Source: Pseudomonas vanderleydeniana (lineage in GTDB: Bacteria; Pseudomonadota; Gammaproteobacteria; Pseudomonadales; Pseudomonadaceae). From it: DNA of 64,000 nt. Shown here piece by piece: positions 9,105 through 19,020 of this stretch (the first letter of the stretch is position 1; every line of letters begins with the position of its first letter). The notes beneath the pieces were generated by a model, which was given only the letters and a program-made list of their open reading frames with translations, had not been told where the DNA came from and made no database searches. The translations under genes and the position numbers were made by a program. Location: the NCBI RefSeq assembly GCF_014268755.2, contig NZ_CP077093.1, forward strand, positions 2,654,001-2,718,000, read 5' to 3'.

Positions 9105-10244
9105 TCAACCAAGCTTCCCGGCCTGCCGCTGCGTCGCACCGATCCGCCGCAACCGCGGCAACAGCTCACTGCCCAGGTGAATCGCTTCCTCAAGGTGAGG
9201 AAAGCCTGACAGGATGAAGCTGTCGACACCCAACTGGTGATATTCCTCGATCCGCTGCGCCACCTGTTCGTAGCTGCCGACCAGCGCGGTACCGGCGCCC
9301 CCGCGCACCAGGCCGACACCGGCCCACAGGTTCGCCGACACTTCCAGCTCCCGCGCCCGCCTGCCGCGTCCCTGGACCAACTGTGTCTGGCGGCTCTGGC
9401 CAACCGACTCATAGGCCGCCATCTGTGTCTGCGCGCGGTCGATGGCCTCCTTGGGAATTTCTTCCAGCAGCTTCTCGACATGGGCCCAGGCCTGGTCGTC
9501 GGTGGCCGCGGCGAAGATGTGCAGGCGCAAGCCGAAGCGCAGGCTGCGCCCCTGCCGTGCGGCCAGTTCGCGCATGTGCTGGATGCGTTCGGCGATCATC
9601 GCCGGTGGTTCGCACCACATCAGGTAGGTCTGGGCGTGGGTCGCGCCGACCTGTTCGGCCGCTGCCGAGGCACCGCCGAAATAGATCGCCGGCGCCGCCG
9701 CGTGAGGGCTGATCGGCGTGGCGCTGGTACTGCGGTAGTAGCGACCGTGGAAGGGCAGGCCCTTGCCGGACCAGACCGCCTGGAACACCTGGAGAAACTC
9801 CGCGGTGCGGGCATAACGCTCATCGTGTTCGAGGTAGTCGCCCAGCGAACGTTGCTCGAAACGACTGGAGCCGCTGACCACATGCAGGGCCAGGCGGTTC
9901 TCGCTGAGCAGTTGCAGGGTCGCGGCGCGGTGCGCGGTGTAGGCGGGCAGTTCGAGGCCGGGGCGCAGGGTCAGCAGGAATTTCAGCCGGCGTACTTCCT
10001 GGGCCAGCACGGCGGTGATCAGCCAGGGGTCTTCGAAGCCGCTGGCGGTCGGCACCATGATCGAGTCGAAGCCGGCCAGTTCGCTGGCCCGGACGATCTG
10101 GCGCAGGTAGTCCAGGGTCGGCGCCCGTTCGCCGGCCTGCAACAGGCCGGTGCGGGGCAGGCCGCTGCTGGTCAGGTGGCGGCCGTCGCCGTTGGTGGGC
10201 AGGAACCAGTCGATTTCCAGGGGCGAGCGGTGTTCTTGGATCAT
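9105..10244 (-). CDS. FMNH2-dependent alkanesulfonate monooxygenase-like protein (SsuD family)
   Basis: A 379-residue LLM-class (bacterial luciferase-fold) monooxygenase. Segments close to SsuD are visible: WFLPTNGDGRHL near the N-terminus, HVVSGSS, GLRLHIF (Arg and His of the active site kept) and GGAGTALVG followed by ILSGFPHLEEA. SsuD enzymes use FMNH2 and O2 to split the C-S bond of alkanesulfonates, giving aldehyde and sulfite. As I recall SsuD, its Tyr in SGYPHLEE is Phe348 here and its Cys54 region (SCEDSW) reads GFEDPW, so substrate range may differ. It is the last gene of the operon; the previous gene ends 1 bp before its start. Confidence 0.82.
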   Translation of the reverse strand: MIQEHRSPLEIDWFLPTNGDGRHLTSSGLPRTGLLQAGERAPTLDYLRQIVRASELAGFDSIMVPTASGFEDPWLITAVLAQEVRRLKFLLTLRPGLELPAYTAHRAATLQLLSENRLALHVVSGSSRFEQRSLGDYLEHDERYARTAEFLQVFQAVWSGKGLPFHGRYYRSTSATPISPHAAAPAIYFGGASAAAEQVGATHAQTYLMWCEPPAMIAERIQHMRELAARQGRSLRFGLRLHIFAAATDDQAWAHVEKLLEEIPKEAIDRAQTQMAAYESVGQSRQTQLVQGRGRRARELEVSANLWAGVGLVRGGAGTALVGSYEQVAQRIEEYHQLGVDSFILSGFPHLEEAIHLGSELLPRLRRIGATQRQAGKLG

Positions 10245-10245
10245 T

Positions 10246-11250
10246 TCAGCAGCGCTCCTTGCGCAAACCTTGGGCCGTCAGCAACGGCAGGATCTGTTCG
10301 CCAAAGCGCAACAGCTCGCGCACCGCCGGCTCGCCCTGGATGATCACCTGGCCCAGCCCCAGTCCGTGCAGCTGTTGCAGGCGGGTGGCGATCTGATGTG
10401 GCGTGCCGACCAGGCACAACGGTTGGTCGCTGTGCGGTTGCCACAAGTTGGGATGGATCTCGAAGCGCCGTGCCGGGTGCCGGTGGCGCTTGAGCGGCAG
10501 GACCTGCGCGGGCGTTTCCGGGAGGCTCAGCCGGGCCTGTTGCAGAACCCTCTCGGCGGCGTCCCAGGCTTCGTCCTCGGTGTCGCGCGCGATCAGTCCG
10601 AAACTGCTGGCGAAGACCAGCCGGCCCTGGTCGTCGCGCAGGCGTTCGATGGCTTGCCGCAGCCAGTCCGGTGCGCCGGAGCGCAGCAGGCAGACCTGGG
10701 CGTGACGGGCGATCAGCGCAGCGTCCTGGGAATCGTCCAGGATGAGCGGCGGCGCTGGTAACGGACGGCGGCCGATGCCGGCGTTTTCCAGCTGGAAGTA
10801 GCGGCCGTCATAGTTGAACTCGCTGCCTTCGGGTTGCAACAGCGGGCCGAGGATTTCCAGGTATTCGCCGATGCGCTCGTTACGCTGGTCACGGTTGAGC
10901 CATTCGCCGAAGGCGCTGCGCAGGCTGCCCTGTTCGCTGTCGGGCAGGTGCAGGCGCACGCGTTGGGAACTGATCGACTGCAGGCTCTGCAGCGTGGCCG
11001 CAAGCGCGGCGGGCAGCATGACTTCCGGCGGCACACTGACGGTCAGTTGCAGGTGCCGGGTATGGGCACAGAGCGCGGCCGCCACGCCGAGGCTGTCGGC
11101 GCAATGCGCGCCGCCGGGAATCCACAGGCCGTCGAGCCCGGCGTATTCCGCGGCCTGGGCCAGTTGCATCCACTCGCCGGGGCGCTGGGCCCAGCCCGGG
11201 GTTTGGCTTGGGCCGCAGAGCGGCAGTTGCCAGCTGAATTCAAGTGCCAT
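10246..11250 (-). CDS. LLM-class flavin-dependent oxidoreductase (second of the array)
   Basis: A 334-residue luciferase-like monooxygenase. The start at 11250 (MALEFSWQLPLCGP) was preferred to a longer frame because luciferase-fold similarity begins there; it overlaps the upstream gene by 11 bp. Motifs include LAQAAEYAGLDGLWIPGG, RLHLPDSEQG and a C-terminal CLVGTPHQIATRLQQLHGLGLGQVI. Enzymes of this class use reduced flavin made by a separate reductase. The substrate is unknown; the operon context points to an organosulfur compound. Confidence 0.78.
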   Translation of the reverse strand: MALEFSWQLPLCGPSQTPGWAQRPGEWMQLAQAAEYAGLDGLWIPGGAHCADSLGVAAALCAHTRHLQLTVSVPPEVMLPAALAATLQSLQSISSQRVRLHLPDSEQGSLRSAFGEWLNRDQRNERIGEYLEILGPLLQPEGSEFNYDGRYFQLENAGIGRRPLPAPPLILDDSQDAALIARHAQVCLLRSGAPDWLRQAIERLRDDQGRLVFASSFGLIARDTEDEAWDAAERVLQQARLSLPETPAQVLPLKRHRHPARRFEIHPNLWQPHSDQPLCLVGTPHQIATRLQQLHGLGLGQVIIQGEPAVRELLRFGEQILPLLTAQGLRKERC

Positions 11251-12262
11251 GCGCAGTTCTCGGAGCGATAACGGGCTTCCAGCCCAGGGCCGGGGCGATT
11301 TCGCCGGCGAGGATTTCCAGTCGGCGCAGGATCTGTGCCTGGGTCGAGCTTTCGGCCTGGACCACGGCAATCACATAATCGGCATAGGGTAGCAGCGAGG
11401 GGTCCTGGCGCAGGCTCGCCACCACTTCATCAGGGTGGCCGTGATGGACGTTCATCAGCCGCAGGTGCTCCTGCAGGTCGACGGCTTCGTCGATCAGTCC
11501 CTCGCGCTTGAGGCGCGGGATATGCCGTTCGATGTCCACCGCCAGTTCGGCCTGGGCGCTGACGCGATCGGCCGCCGGGAAGATCGCCCGGACCACGCCG
11601 ATGCGTGGCGCCCGGTCGATGTGCGGCCAGGCGTTCAGGTAGGCGTCTGCCAGCGGTTTCTGCACGGTCAGCGGATCATGCGTGGCGGTGCCCAGCAGCA
11701 GGCCGTTGCCCTGTCGTGCGGTATGGGCCGCCCCCTCAAGGCTGCCATGGGAATGCCAGAGACGCCGTGCAAGCCCCGTCGCCGGCGGTTGCAGGGTCAG
11801 GTCACTGGAAGCGTCCACCGGGCCGCCCTCGAGCAGTTGCTGCAGCCGCTGCTGATGGCGGGTGAAGTCCCGCTGACGCGTCTCGGCGTCGCGCCGGAAG
11901 GCGGCGAAGTTGTCGAGGTTGGCTCCCCCGCTGCCCAGCCCCAGTTGCACCCGGCCGCCACTGAGGCTGTCGAGCACGCTGGCGTCCTCGGCCAGGCGCA
12001 CCGGGTCTTCGAACGGCAGGACGATGACGCCGGTGCCCAGTTCGATCCGCTGCGTGCGTTCGGTGATCGCCGACAACAGGATCAAGGGCGAGGGCAGGCG
12101 GCCGAAACCGTTGCTCAGGTGATGCTGGGCGATCCAGCCACCGTCGAAGCCCAGGGCCTCGGCCACTTCGAATTGTTCGATCAGGTCACGGTAGACCTGT
12201 TGCGGGTCGTCACCAAAGGCGTGGCTGAGGAAACCCAGCTTGAAGGGTCTGGCGTTGCTCAT
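11240..12262 (-). CDS. LLM-class flavin-dependent oxidoreductase (third of the array)
   Basis: A 340-residue luciferase-fold protein. Its N-terminal half (LGFLSHAFGDDPQQVYRD, GGWIAQHHLSNGFGRLPSP, GTGVIVLPFEDPVRLAEDA) is clearly similar to the product of the next gene upstream, so the two are tandem paralogs. The AQHH and LPSPL segments are typical of flavin-binding LLM proteins. It overlaps both neighbours (11 bp downstream, 4 bp upstream), implying tight translational coupling. Substrate unknown, probably organosulfur. Confidence 0.8.
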   Translation of the reverse strand: MSNARPFKLGFLSHAFGDDPQQVYRDLIEQFEVAEALGFDGGWIAQHHLSNGFGRLPSPLILLSAITERTQRIELGTGVIVLPFEDPVRLAEDASVLDSLSGGRVQLGLGSGGANLDNFAAFRRDAETRQRDFTRHQQRLQQLLEGGPVDASSDLTLQPPATGLARRLWHSHGSLEGAAHTARQGNGLLLGTATHDPLTVQKPLADAYLNAWPHIDRAPRIGVVRAIFPAADRVSAQAELAVDIERHIPRLKREGLIDEAVDLQEHLRLMNVHHGHPDEVVASLRQDPSLLPYADYVIAVVQAESSTQAQILRRLEILAGEIAPALGWKPVIAPRTAHGT

Positions 12263-13278
12263 GCGTGCTGTTGCTCCGAAGGCGAGGGGCGCGGCGGGTT
12301 CGGCTGCCAACCCAGCGCGGGGGCGATCCGTTCGCGGATGATTTCCAAGGCCCGGATGGCCTCGCGCAGTGACGTATTGGCCGTCTGGACCTGTAGCACC
12401 AGGTGGTCGTTGACGCCCAGGCGCGGCCCTTGGGCGAGCGCCTCGACAATCTGTTCCGGCTCCCCGTGGAGCACCCCGAGACGGGCGAGCACCTGGTTGA
12501 AGTCGGCATCGAGTCCGGCCCGGTAGACGCCGATGCTCTGCTGGCGGCGCACGTAGGCGAGGATATCGCTGTGCAGTGTCGAACCGGGCGCTGCGGCATC
12601 CGCGCCGGGGAACACCGCCTGCACCCTGGCCACTCGCGCCGGGGTGCCGTTGTCGCCGGTCCAGGCCTGGCGATAGCGCTCCACCAGTTCCACGCCGGCC
12701 TCGGGCGGCAGGTGCGGATTGGGGGCCATGATCAGCCCGTTGCCACGAGCAGCGACCAACTCGACCCGCGAGGTCGCTTCCCACAACCGCCGCCCGAGAC
12801 CTTCGGCACGGGGCAGCAGGCGCGGGCCGTCGTCGCTCAGCGGCGCATTGCCGAGGGCCGAGCGCAGGCGCTGCAGGCGGGTTTCGTAGTCGCGGTGACG
12901 CTCGCCGTGGTCGAGACCGAAGGCGTCGTAGGTCTGCGGGTCGAAACCGGCACCCAGGCCCAGTTCCAGGCGGCCGCCGCTGAGCAGGTCGAGTACCGCC
13001 GCGTCCTCGGCCAGGCGCAATGGATCCTCCTGGGGCAGCACGATGATTCCGGTGCCCAGGGCAATGCGCCGGGTACGTTGGGCGACCGCCGCCAGCAGCA
13101 CCAGCGGCGAGGGCAGGCGCCCCTGTTCGCTGGCGAAGTGATGCTGGGCCACCCAGCCGCTGTCGAAGCCCAGTTCCCCGGCGACACGAAACAGCTCCAG
13201 GGTGTCGCGGTAGACCTGGGGGTCGAAGATCGGACGGTAGACGCGGCTGAGAAAACCGAGGGAAAAACCGCCGCTCAT
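12259..13278 (-). CDS. LLM-class flavin-dependent oxidoreductase (fourth of the array, tandem paralog)
   Basis: A 339-residue protein of the same class and nearly the same length as the product of 11240-12262, sharing GWVAQHHF, GRLPSPLVLL, GTGIIVLPQEDPLRLAEDA and LDLLSGGRLELGLG. The pair arose by duplication and then diverged, most visibly in the substrate-side loops after residue 110. The start codon overlaps the stop of the upstream NtaA-like gene (ATGA). No own ribosome site is obvious outside the upstream gene. Substrate unknown. Confidence 0.8.
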   Translation of the reverse strand: MSGGFSLGFLSRVYRPIFDPQVYRDTLELFRVAGELGFDSGWVAQHHFASEQGRLPSPLVLLAAVAQRTRRIALGTGIIVLPQEDPLRLAEDAAVLDLLSGGRLELGLGAGFDPQTYDAFGLDHGERHRDYETRLQRLRSALGNAPLSDDGPRLLPRAEGLGRRLWEATSRVELVAARGNGLIMAPNPHLPPEAGVELVERYRQAWTGDNGTPARVARVQAVFPGADAAAPGSTLHSDILAYVRRQQSIGVYRAGLDADFNQVLARLGVLHGEPEQIVEALAQGPRLGVNDHLVLQVQTANTSLREAIRALEIIRERIAPALGWQPNPPRPSPSEQQHA

Positions 13279-14603
13279 GGTCGACTGAACCGGTTGGCCG
13301 GACGTGGCAGTCCGAGGTTCTCGCGCAGGGTCCGACCCTGGTATTCACGGCGGAACAGCCCGCGTTCCTGCAACAGCGGAATCACCTGGTCGACGAACAC
13401 CTCGATGCCTCCCGGAAAGTACGGGAAGAACACGTTGAAGCCGTCGCAGGCGCGAGCCTCGAACCAGGCCTCGAAGTGGTCGGCGATATCGGCAGCGGTG
13501 CCAATCACCGGGTTGCCGCCGGCCAGGCGCAGGTACAGCTGGCGGATGCTGAGGTTCTCCTTCTGTGCCAGTTCCAGCACCTTGTCGCGGCGACTGCCGC
13601 GCTGGCCGACCGGGGTCTCCGGCAACGGGCCGTCGAGGTCATGACCGCTCAGGTCGATATCCTCGCCGAGGGTGTCGGCCAGCAGGCGCAGGCCGAGTAC
13701 CGGGTCGATCAGCGCCTGGAACTCGTCGAACAGGGCCTGGGCCTGTTCGCGGCTCTCGGCGATGAACGGCGTGATGCCGGGGAGGATCTTGATATGGTCC
13801 GGGTCGCGGCCGAGGTCGGCGGCACGGGCCTTGATGTCCTGGTAGAAGGCCTGCGCGTCGGCCAGGTCGCTGGCGGAGGCGAAGATGACTTCGGCAACAC
13901 GGGCGGCGAGGGTCCGGCCGGCTGGCGAGGCGCCGGCCTGGACCAGCACCGGATGGCCCTGGGGGGGCCGGGCGACGTTCAGCGGGCCGCGCACGGCAAA
14001 GTGTTCGCCACGATGGTTGAGGGTGTGCAGCTTGGCGGGGTCGAAGTACTGGCCGCTGGCCTTGTCACGAACGAAGGCGTCGTCGTCCCAGCTGTCCCAC
14101 AGGCCCTTGACCACGTCGTGGAATTCCTCGGCGCGCTGGTAGCGGTCGCCGTGGTCGATGTGCTGCTCGCGGCCGAAGTTCCAGGCCTCGTCGGAAACCA
14201 CCGAGGTCACCAGGTTCCAGGCTGCGCGGCCGCCGGAGAGATGGTCGAGGGAAGCGAACTTGCGGGCGATGTGGTACGGCTCGTTGTAGCTGGTGGTGGC
14301 CGTGGCGATCAGGCCGATGTGGGTGGTGACGGCCGCCAGGGCGGACATCAGCGTCAGGGGTTCGAAGTGCTCGGCGCGGGCGGTGCGGCTCAGGGCATCG
14401 TGGTGGTGGCCCCAGAGCGCGACCACGTCGGCGATGAACAGGGCGTCGAACTTGCCGCGTTCGGCGGTTTCGGCAATCGCCCTGAAGTGGGCGAAATCCA
14501 GGCTGGCATCGGCCTGGGCCAGGGGGTGACGCCAGGCCGCGACATGATGGCCGCTGTTGGCGAGAAAGGCTCCGAGCTTGAGTTGGTCGGTTCGGCGGGT
14601 CAT
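13275..14603 (-). CDS. NtaA/SnaA/DszA-family FMN-dependent monooxygenase
   Basis: A 442-residue protein longer than its array neighbours, as usual for the NtaA/SnaA/SoxA(DszA) group. It shows LGAFLANSGHHVAAWRHP, ALFIADVVALWGHHHDALS, SGGRAAWNLVTS and HPVLVQAGASPAGRTLAARVAEVIFAS, all characteristic of that group. Members oxidise aminocarboxylates or sulfones (DszA: dibenzothiophene sulfone) with FMNH2. It is the first monooxygenase gene after the TonB receptor, 64 bp downstream with a strong hairpin in between. An S-containing substrate is the contextual guess. Confidence 0.85.
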   Translation of the reverse strand: MTRRTDQLKLGAFLANSGHHVAAWRHPLAQADASLDFAHFRAIAETAERGKFDALFIADVVALWGHHHDALSRTARAEHFEPLTLMSALAAVTTHIGLIATATTSYNEPYHIARKFASLDHLSGGRAAWNLVTSVVSDEAWNFGREQHIDHGDRYQRAEEFHDVVKGLWDSWDDDAFVRDKASGQYFDPAKLHTLNHRGEHFAVRGPLNVARPPQGHPVLVQAGASPAGRTLAARVAEVIFASASDLADAQAFYQDIKARAADLGRDPDHIKILPGITPFIAESREQAQALFDEFQALIDPVLGLRLLADTLGEDIDLSGHDLDGPLPETPVGQRGSRRDKVLELAQKENLSIRQLYLRLAGGNPVIGTAADIADHFEAWFEARACDGFNVFFPYFPGGIEVFVDQVIPLLQERGLFRREYQGRTLRENLGLPRPANRFSRP

Positions 14604-14623
14604 GAACGGGCTCCCGTTGGGCG

Positions 14624-14660
14624 GGCGGCGCCGGCGATCCGTTCGATCGCTGGCGCCGCC
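14624..14660 (-). terminator. Strong intercistronic hairpin after the TonB receptor gene
   Basis: Sixteen-base arms at 14624-14639 and 14645-14660 pair with one wobble around a 5-nt loop, a few bases after the receptor stop codon. No T-run follows. It probably protects the receptor message or reduces read-through into the five monooxygenase genes, giving unequal output from one promoter. Confidence 0.6.
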
Positions 14661-14667
14661 AGGTGGG

Positions 14668-17103
<2,436 letters not shown>

Positions 17104-17266
17104 GATGTGAATCGCTCCAGTGGTTCCCCGGCATGGCCCTTGGCGGGGCCAGCCCTGTCGGGTAAGGCGACGGTGTCGTGGCGGGTCGTCGCAAGCGTGG
17201 TCAGTGACGGCTTGTTGCCGGACCGGCGCGATGGCCGCGGTCTCAAGCTCTGCTGGTGGCGATAGA

Positions 17267-17281
17267 GCAAGGCCTGTGCCA
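17267..17281 (-). promoter_or_regulatory. Sigma-54 (-24/-12) promoter for the TonB receptor-monooxygenase operon
   Basis: On the minus strand the sequence reads TGGCACAGGCCTTGC, with GG and GC exactly 10 nt apart, the full sigma-54 consensus. Predicted transcription starts near 17255, about 150 nt before the receptor ATG. The identical core occurs at 20977-20991. Confidence 0.85.
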
Positions 17282-17360
17282 GCTGTTTTCACCCTTTGGA
17301 ATCAATGGCTTGGCTTAGGCGGCAGGGAGCGGCTGGTGTTTTTCCAACGGCGGTGATTCA

Positions 17361-17471
17361 GGCTGCTGGTTTTTCTACAGCGCGCTGTGGCTGGGCGTGG
17401 CGGGGAAGGCGAGTGTTGCTTTGTCAGCAGTCGCGACGGTGGCTGCTGGGTTAGCAACAGGGCGCTGTGGC
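17361..17471. promoter_or_regulatory. Pair of 31-bp direct repeats between two divergent sigma-54 promoters (candidate activator sites)
   Basis: Copies at 17361-17391 and 17441-17471 agree at 26 of 31 positions. Both start GGCTGCTGG and end ACAG(C/G)GCGCTGTGGC. The first contains the 12-bp palindrome ACAGCGCGCTGT, and the second differs from it by one base. Spacing is 80 bp. They lie 80-190 bp upstream of the minus-strand promoter and 33-143 bp upstream of the plus-strand one, the usual place for enhancer sites. Binding by the SfnR-like protein is inferred. Confidence 0.6.
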
Positions 17472-17503
17472 GCTTGTCGAATCAACACGGGGAAATCGGC
17501 GGC

Positions 17504-17518
17504 TGGCACATCACTTGC
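17504..17518 (+). promoter_or_regulatory. Sigma-54 (-24/-12) promoter for the P1 peptidase gene
   Basis: TGGCACATCACTTGC followed by T matches the sigma-54 consensus with GG-N10-GC spacing. Predicted start near 17530, about 120 nt before the peptidase start; a REPIN lies in the untranslated leader. It diverges from the promoter at 17267-17281. Confidence 0.82.
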
Positions 17519-17549
17519 TGAATACTCCCGATACATTGTTTACCGCCGT

Positions 17550-17620
17550 TGTGGGAGCGGGCTTGCCCGCGAAGCTTTTGCGATCTCAAGGGCCCATTCG
17601 CGGGCAAGCCCGCTCCTACA
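17550..17620. repeat. REPIN (inverted REP pair)
   Basis: The units gtgggagcgggcttgcccg and cgggcaagcccgctcctac face each other across about 30 bp. It lies between the sigma-54 promoter and the peptidase gene, so it would be transcribed in the leader. Confidence 0.85.
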
Positions 17621-17652
17621 GGATGTCGCCTTCTTCAACTCAGGACATGACT

Positions 17653-18645
17653 ATGCCGCTACCGGGACCCCGTAACCTGTTGACCGATGTACCTGGCGTT
17701 CGCGTCGGAAACGCCACCGACCTGCGGGTCGACACGGGCGTGACGGTGATCCGTACCGACGGCGCCTGGACGGCCAGCATCGACATTCGGGGTGGCGGGC
17801 CGGGTGGTCGGGAGTCGGCGGCGCTGGAGCCGGAAAACATGGTCGGGCAACTGCATGCGCTGGTATTCGCCGGCGGCTCGGTGTTCGGTCTGGGCGCGGC
17901 GGATGCAGTGGCGGCGGCGCTGTCGCAGCAGGAGGTCGGCTTGCACCTGAAGGCCGGGGCGCCGGCGATTCCGATCGTACCGGCGGCGGTGCTGCATGAC
18001 CTGGCCAACGGCGGTGACAAGCAGTGGGGGCTGGAGCCGCCGTATCGCCGGTTGGGCTTCGAGGCGCTGGACAATGCCGCCGAGGATTTCGCGCTGGGCT
18101 CGGTAGGGGCTGGCCGCGGAGCGATGGCCGGTGTACTCAAGGGCGGGCTCGGCTCGGCGTCGCTGGCGCTGGAGGATGGCCTGGTGGTGGCGGCGCTGGT
18201 GGTGGCCAACCCGATCGGTTCGGTGTACATGCCGGACGGCCAGACCTTCTGGTCCTGGCCCTGGGAGATCGCTGGCGAGTTCGGCGGAGCGCGCCCTGCC
18301 GGGACGGTGGACGCCAGTGACCCGATGCCGGAACTGTCGCGACTGGACAGCATGGGCCGCCTGCAGGCCGGGGCCAATACCACGCTGGTGGTGGTGGCCT
18401 GCAATGCCCGGCTGAGCACCGCCGAGTGCAAGCGCGTGGCGATCATGGCCCAGGACGGCATCGCCCGTGCGGTGCGGCCGGCGCACCTGCCGTTCGATGG
18501 CGATACCGTGTTTGCCCTGGCGTCTGGTGAGCTGGCGTTGGTGGAAGGGCCGCGCCGACAGGTGCAGATCGGCTACATCGGCTCGGCGGCGGCCGATTGC
18601 GTGGCCCGGGCGATCGCGCGGGGAGTGTTCGAAGCGCGCAAGTGA
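17653..18645 (+). CDS. P1-family peptidase (DmpA/BapA-like aminopeptidase)
   Basis: A 330-residue Ntn-type hydrolase precursor. Family segments are visible: LTDVPGVRVGNATD, GPGGRESAALEPEN, VFAGGSVFGLGAADAV, KGGLGSASLAL and ANTTLVVVACNARLS (N242-T243-T244), where self-cleavage would expose the nucleophile. Relatives release N-terminal D-, L- or beta-amino acids from peptides and amides. The ATG at 17653 has AGGA 7 nt upstream; an in-frame ATG at 17647 lies too close to it. Its own sigma-54 promoter links it to the adjoining regulon, perhaps to cut imported sulfur-containing peptides. Confidence 0.85.
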   Translation: MPLPGPRNLLTDVPGVRVGNATDLRVDTGVTVIRTDGAWTASIDIRGGGPGGRESAALEPENMVGQLHALVFAGGSVFGLGAADAVAAALSQQEVGLHLKAGAPAIPIVPAAVLHDLANGGDKQWGLEPPYRRLGFEALDNAAEDFALGSVGAGRGAMAGVLKGGLGSASLALEDGLVVAALVVANPIGSVYMPDGQTFWSWPWEIAGEFGGARPAGTVDASDPMPELSRLDSMGRLQAGANTTLVVVACNARLSTAECKRVAIMAQDGIARAVRPAHLPFDGDTVFALASGELALVEGPRRQVQIGYIGSAAADCVARAIARGVFEARK

Positions 18646-18669
18646 TTGCGCCAATCCCTCATGAGTCCA

Positions 18670-18715
18670 CCGCAGAACCGTGGGAGCCGGCGGTCCGGCT
18701 CCCACGGTTCTGCGG
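18670..18715 (+). terminator. Perfect 21-bp-stem hairpin after the peptidase gene
   Basis: Arms 18670-18690 and 18695-18715 are exact inverted repeats with a 4-nt loop (cggt); the core resembles REP sequence (gtgggagccgg). There is no T-run. It probably ends or protects the peptidase transcript. Confidence 0.6.
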
Positions 18716-18748
18716 TGTACACCAGCCAGGTGGTCACTGCTGTACTTC

Positions 18749-18894
18749 CTAGGCTATGTATGAAATCGCTTGAAACTTGGTTATGCGGCGTTAAAAACCG
18801 GCTCGGAATGCTCATTTACGCCAGTAAACTGCGCTTCCTCGCCGGTTTTTGCCTTGCCTAACCTGCGTTTCAAACAATTTCATACACAGCCTGG
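18749..18894. mobile_element. MITE-like element, family A, copy 1
   Basis: A 146-bp element with imperfect terminal inverted repeats (ggctatgtatgaaat and atttcatacacagcc), CTAG at the left and CTGG at the right. It shares its length and core (cggaatgctcatttac, ccagtaaactgcgcttcctc) with the element at 59409-59554. No coding capacity. It fills much of the 375-bp gap between the convergent peptidase and TPR genes; nothing else is evident there beyond the hairpin at 18670. Confidence 0.75.
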
Positions 18895-19020
18895 GAGCCA
18901 GTTTTGCCGCTCATCAGTTGCGGGCTAAAGACTGTTGGCTCCTACGGTTTGGACTGCCCCAAGAAGTTGGAGATCCATCCAACCCTTGGGGGCAATCCAG
19001 TCTTGCGGCGTCTGCGGTAA

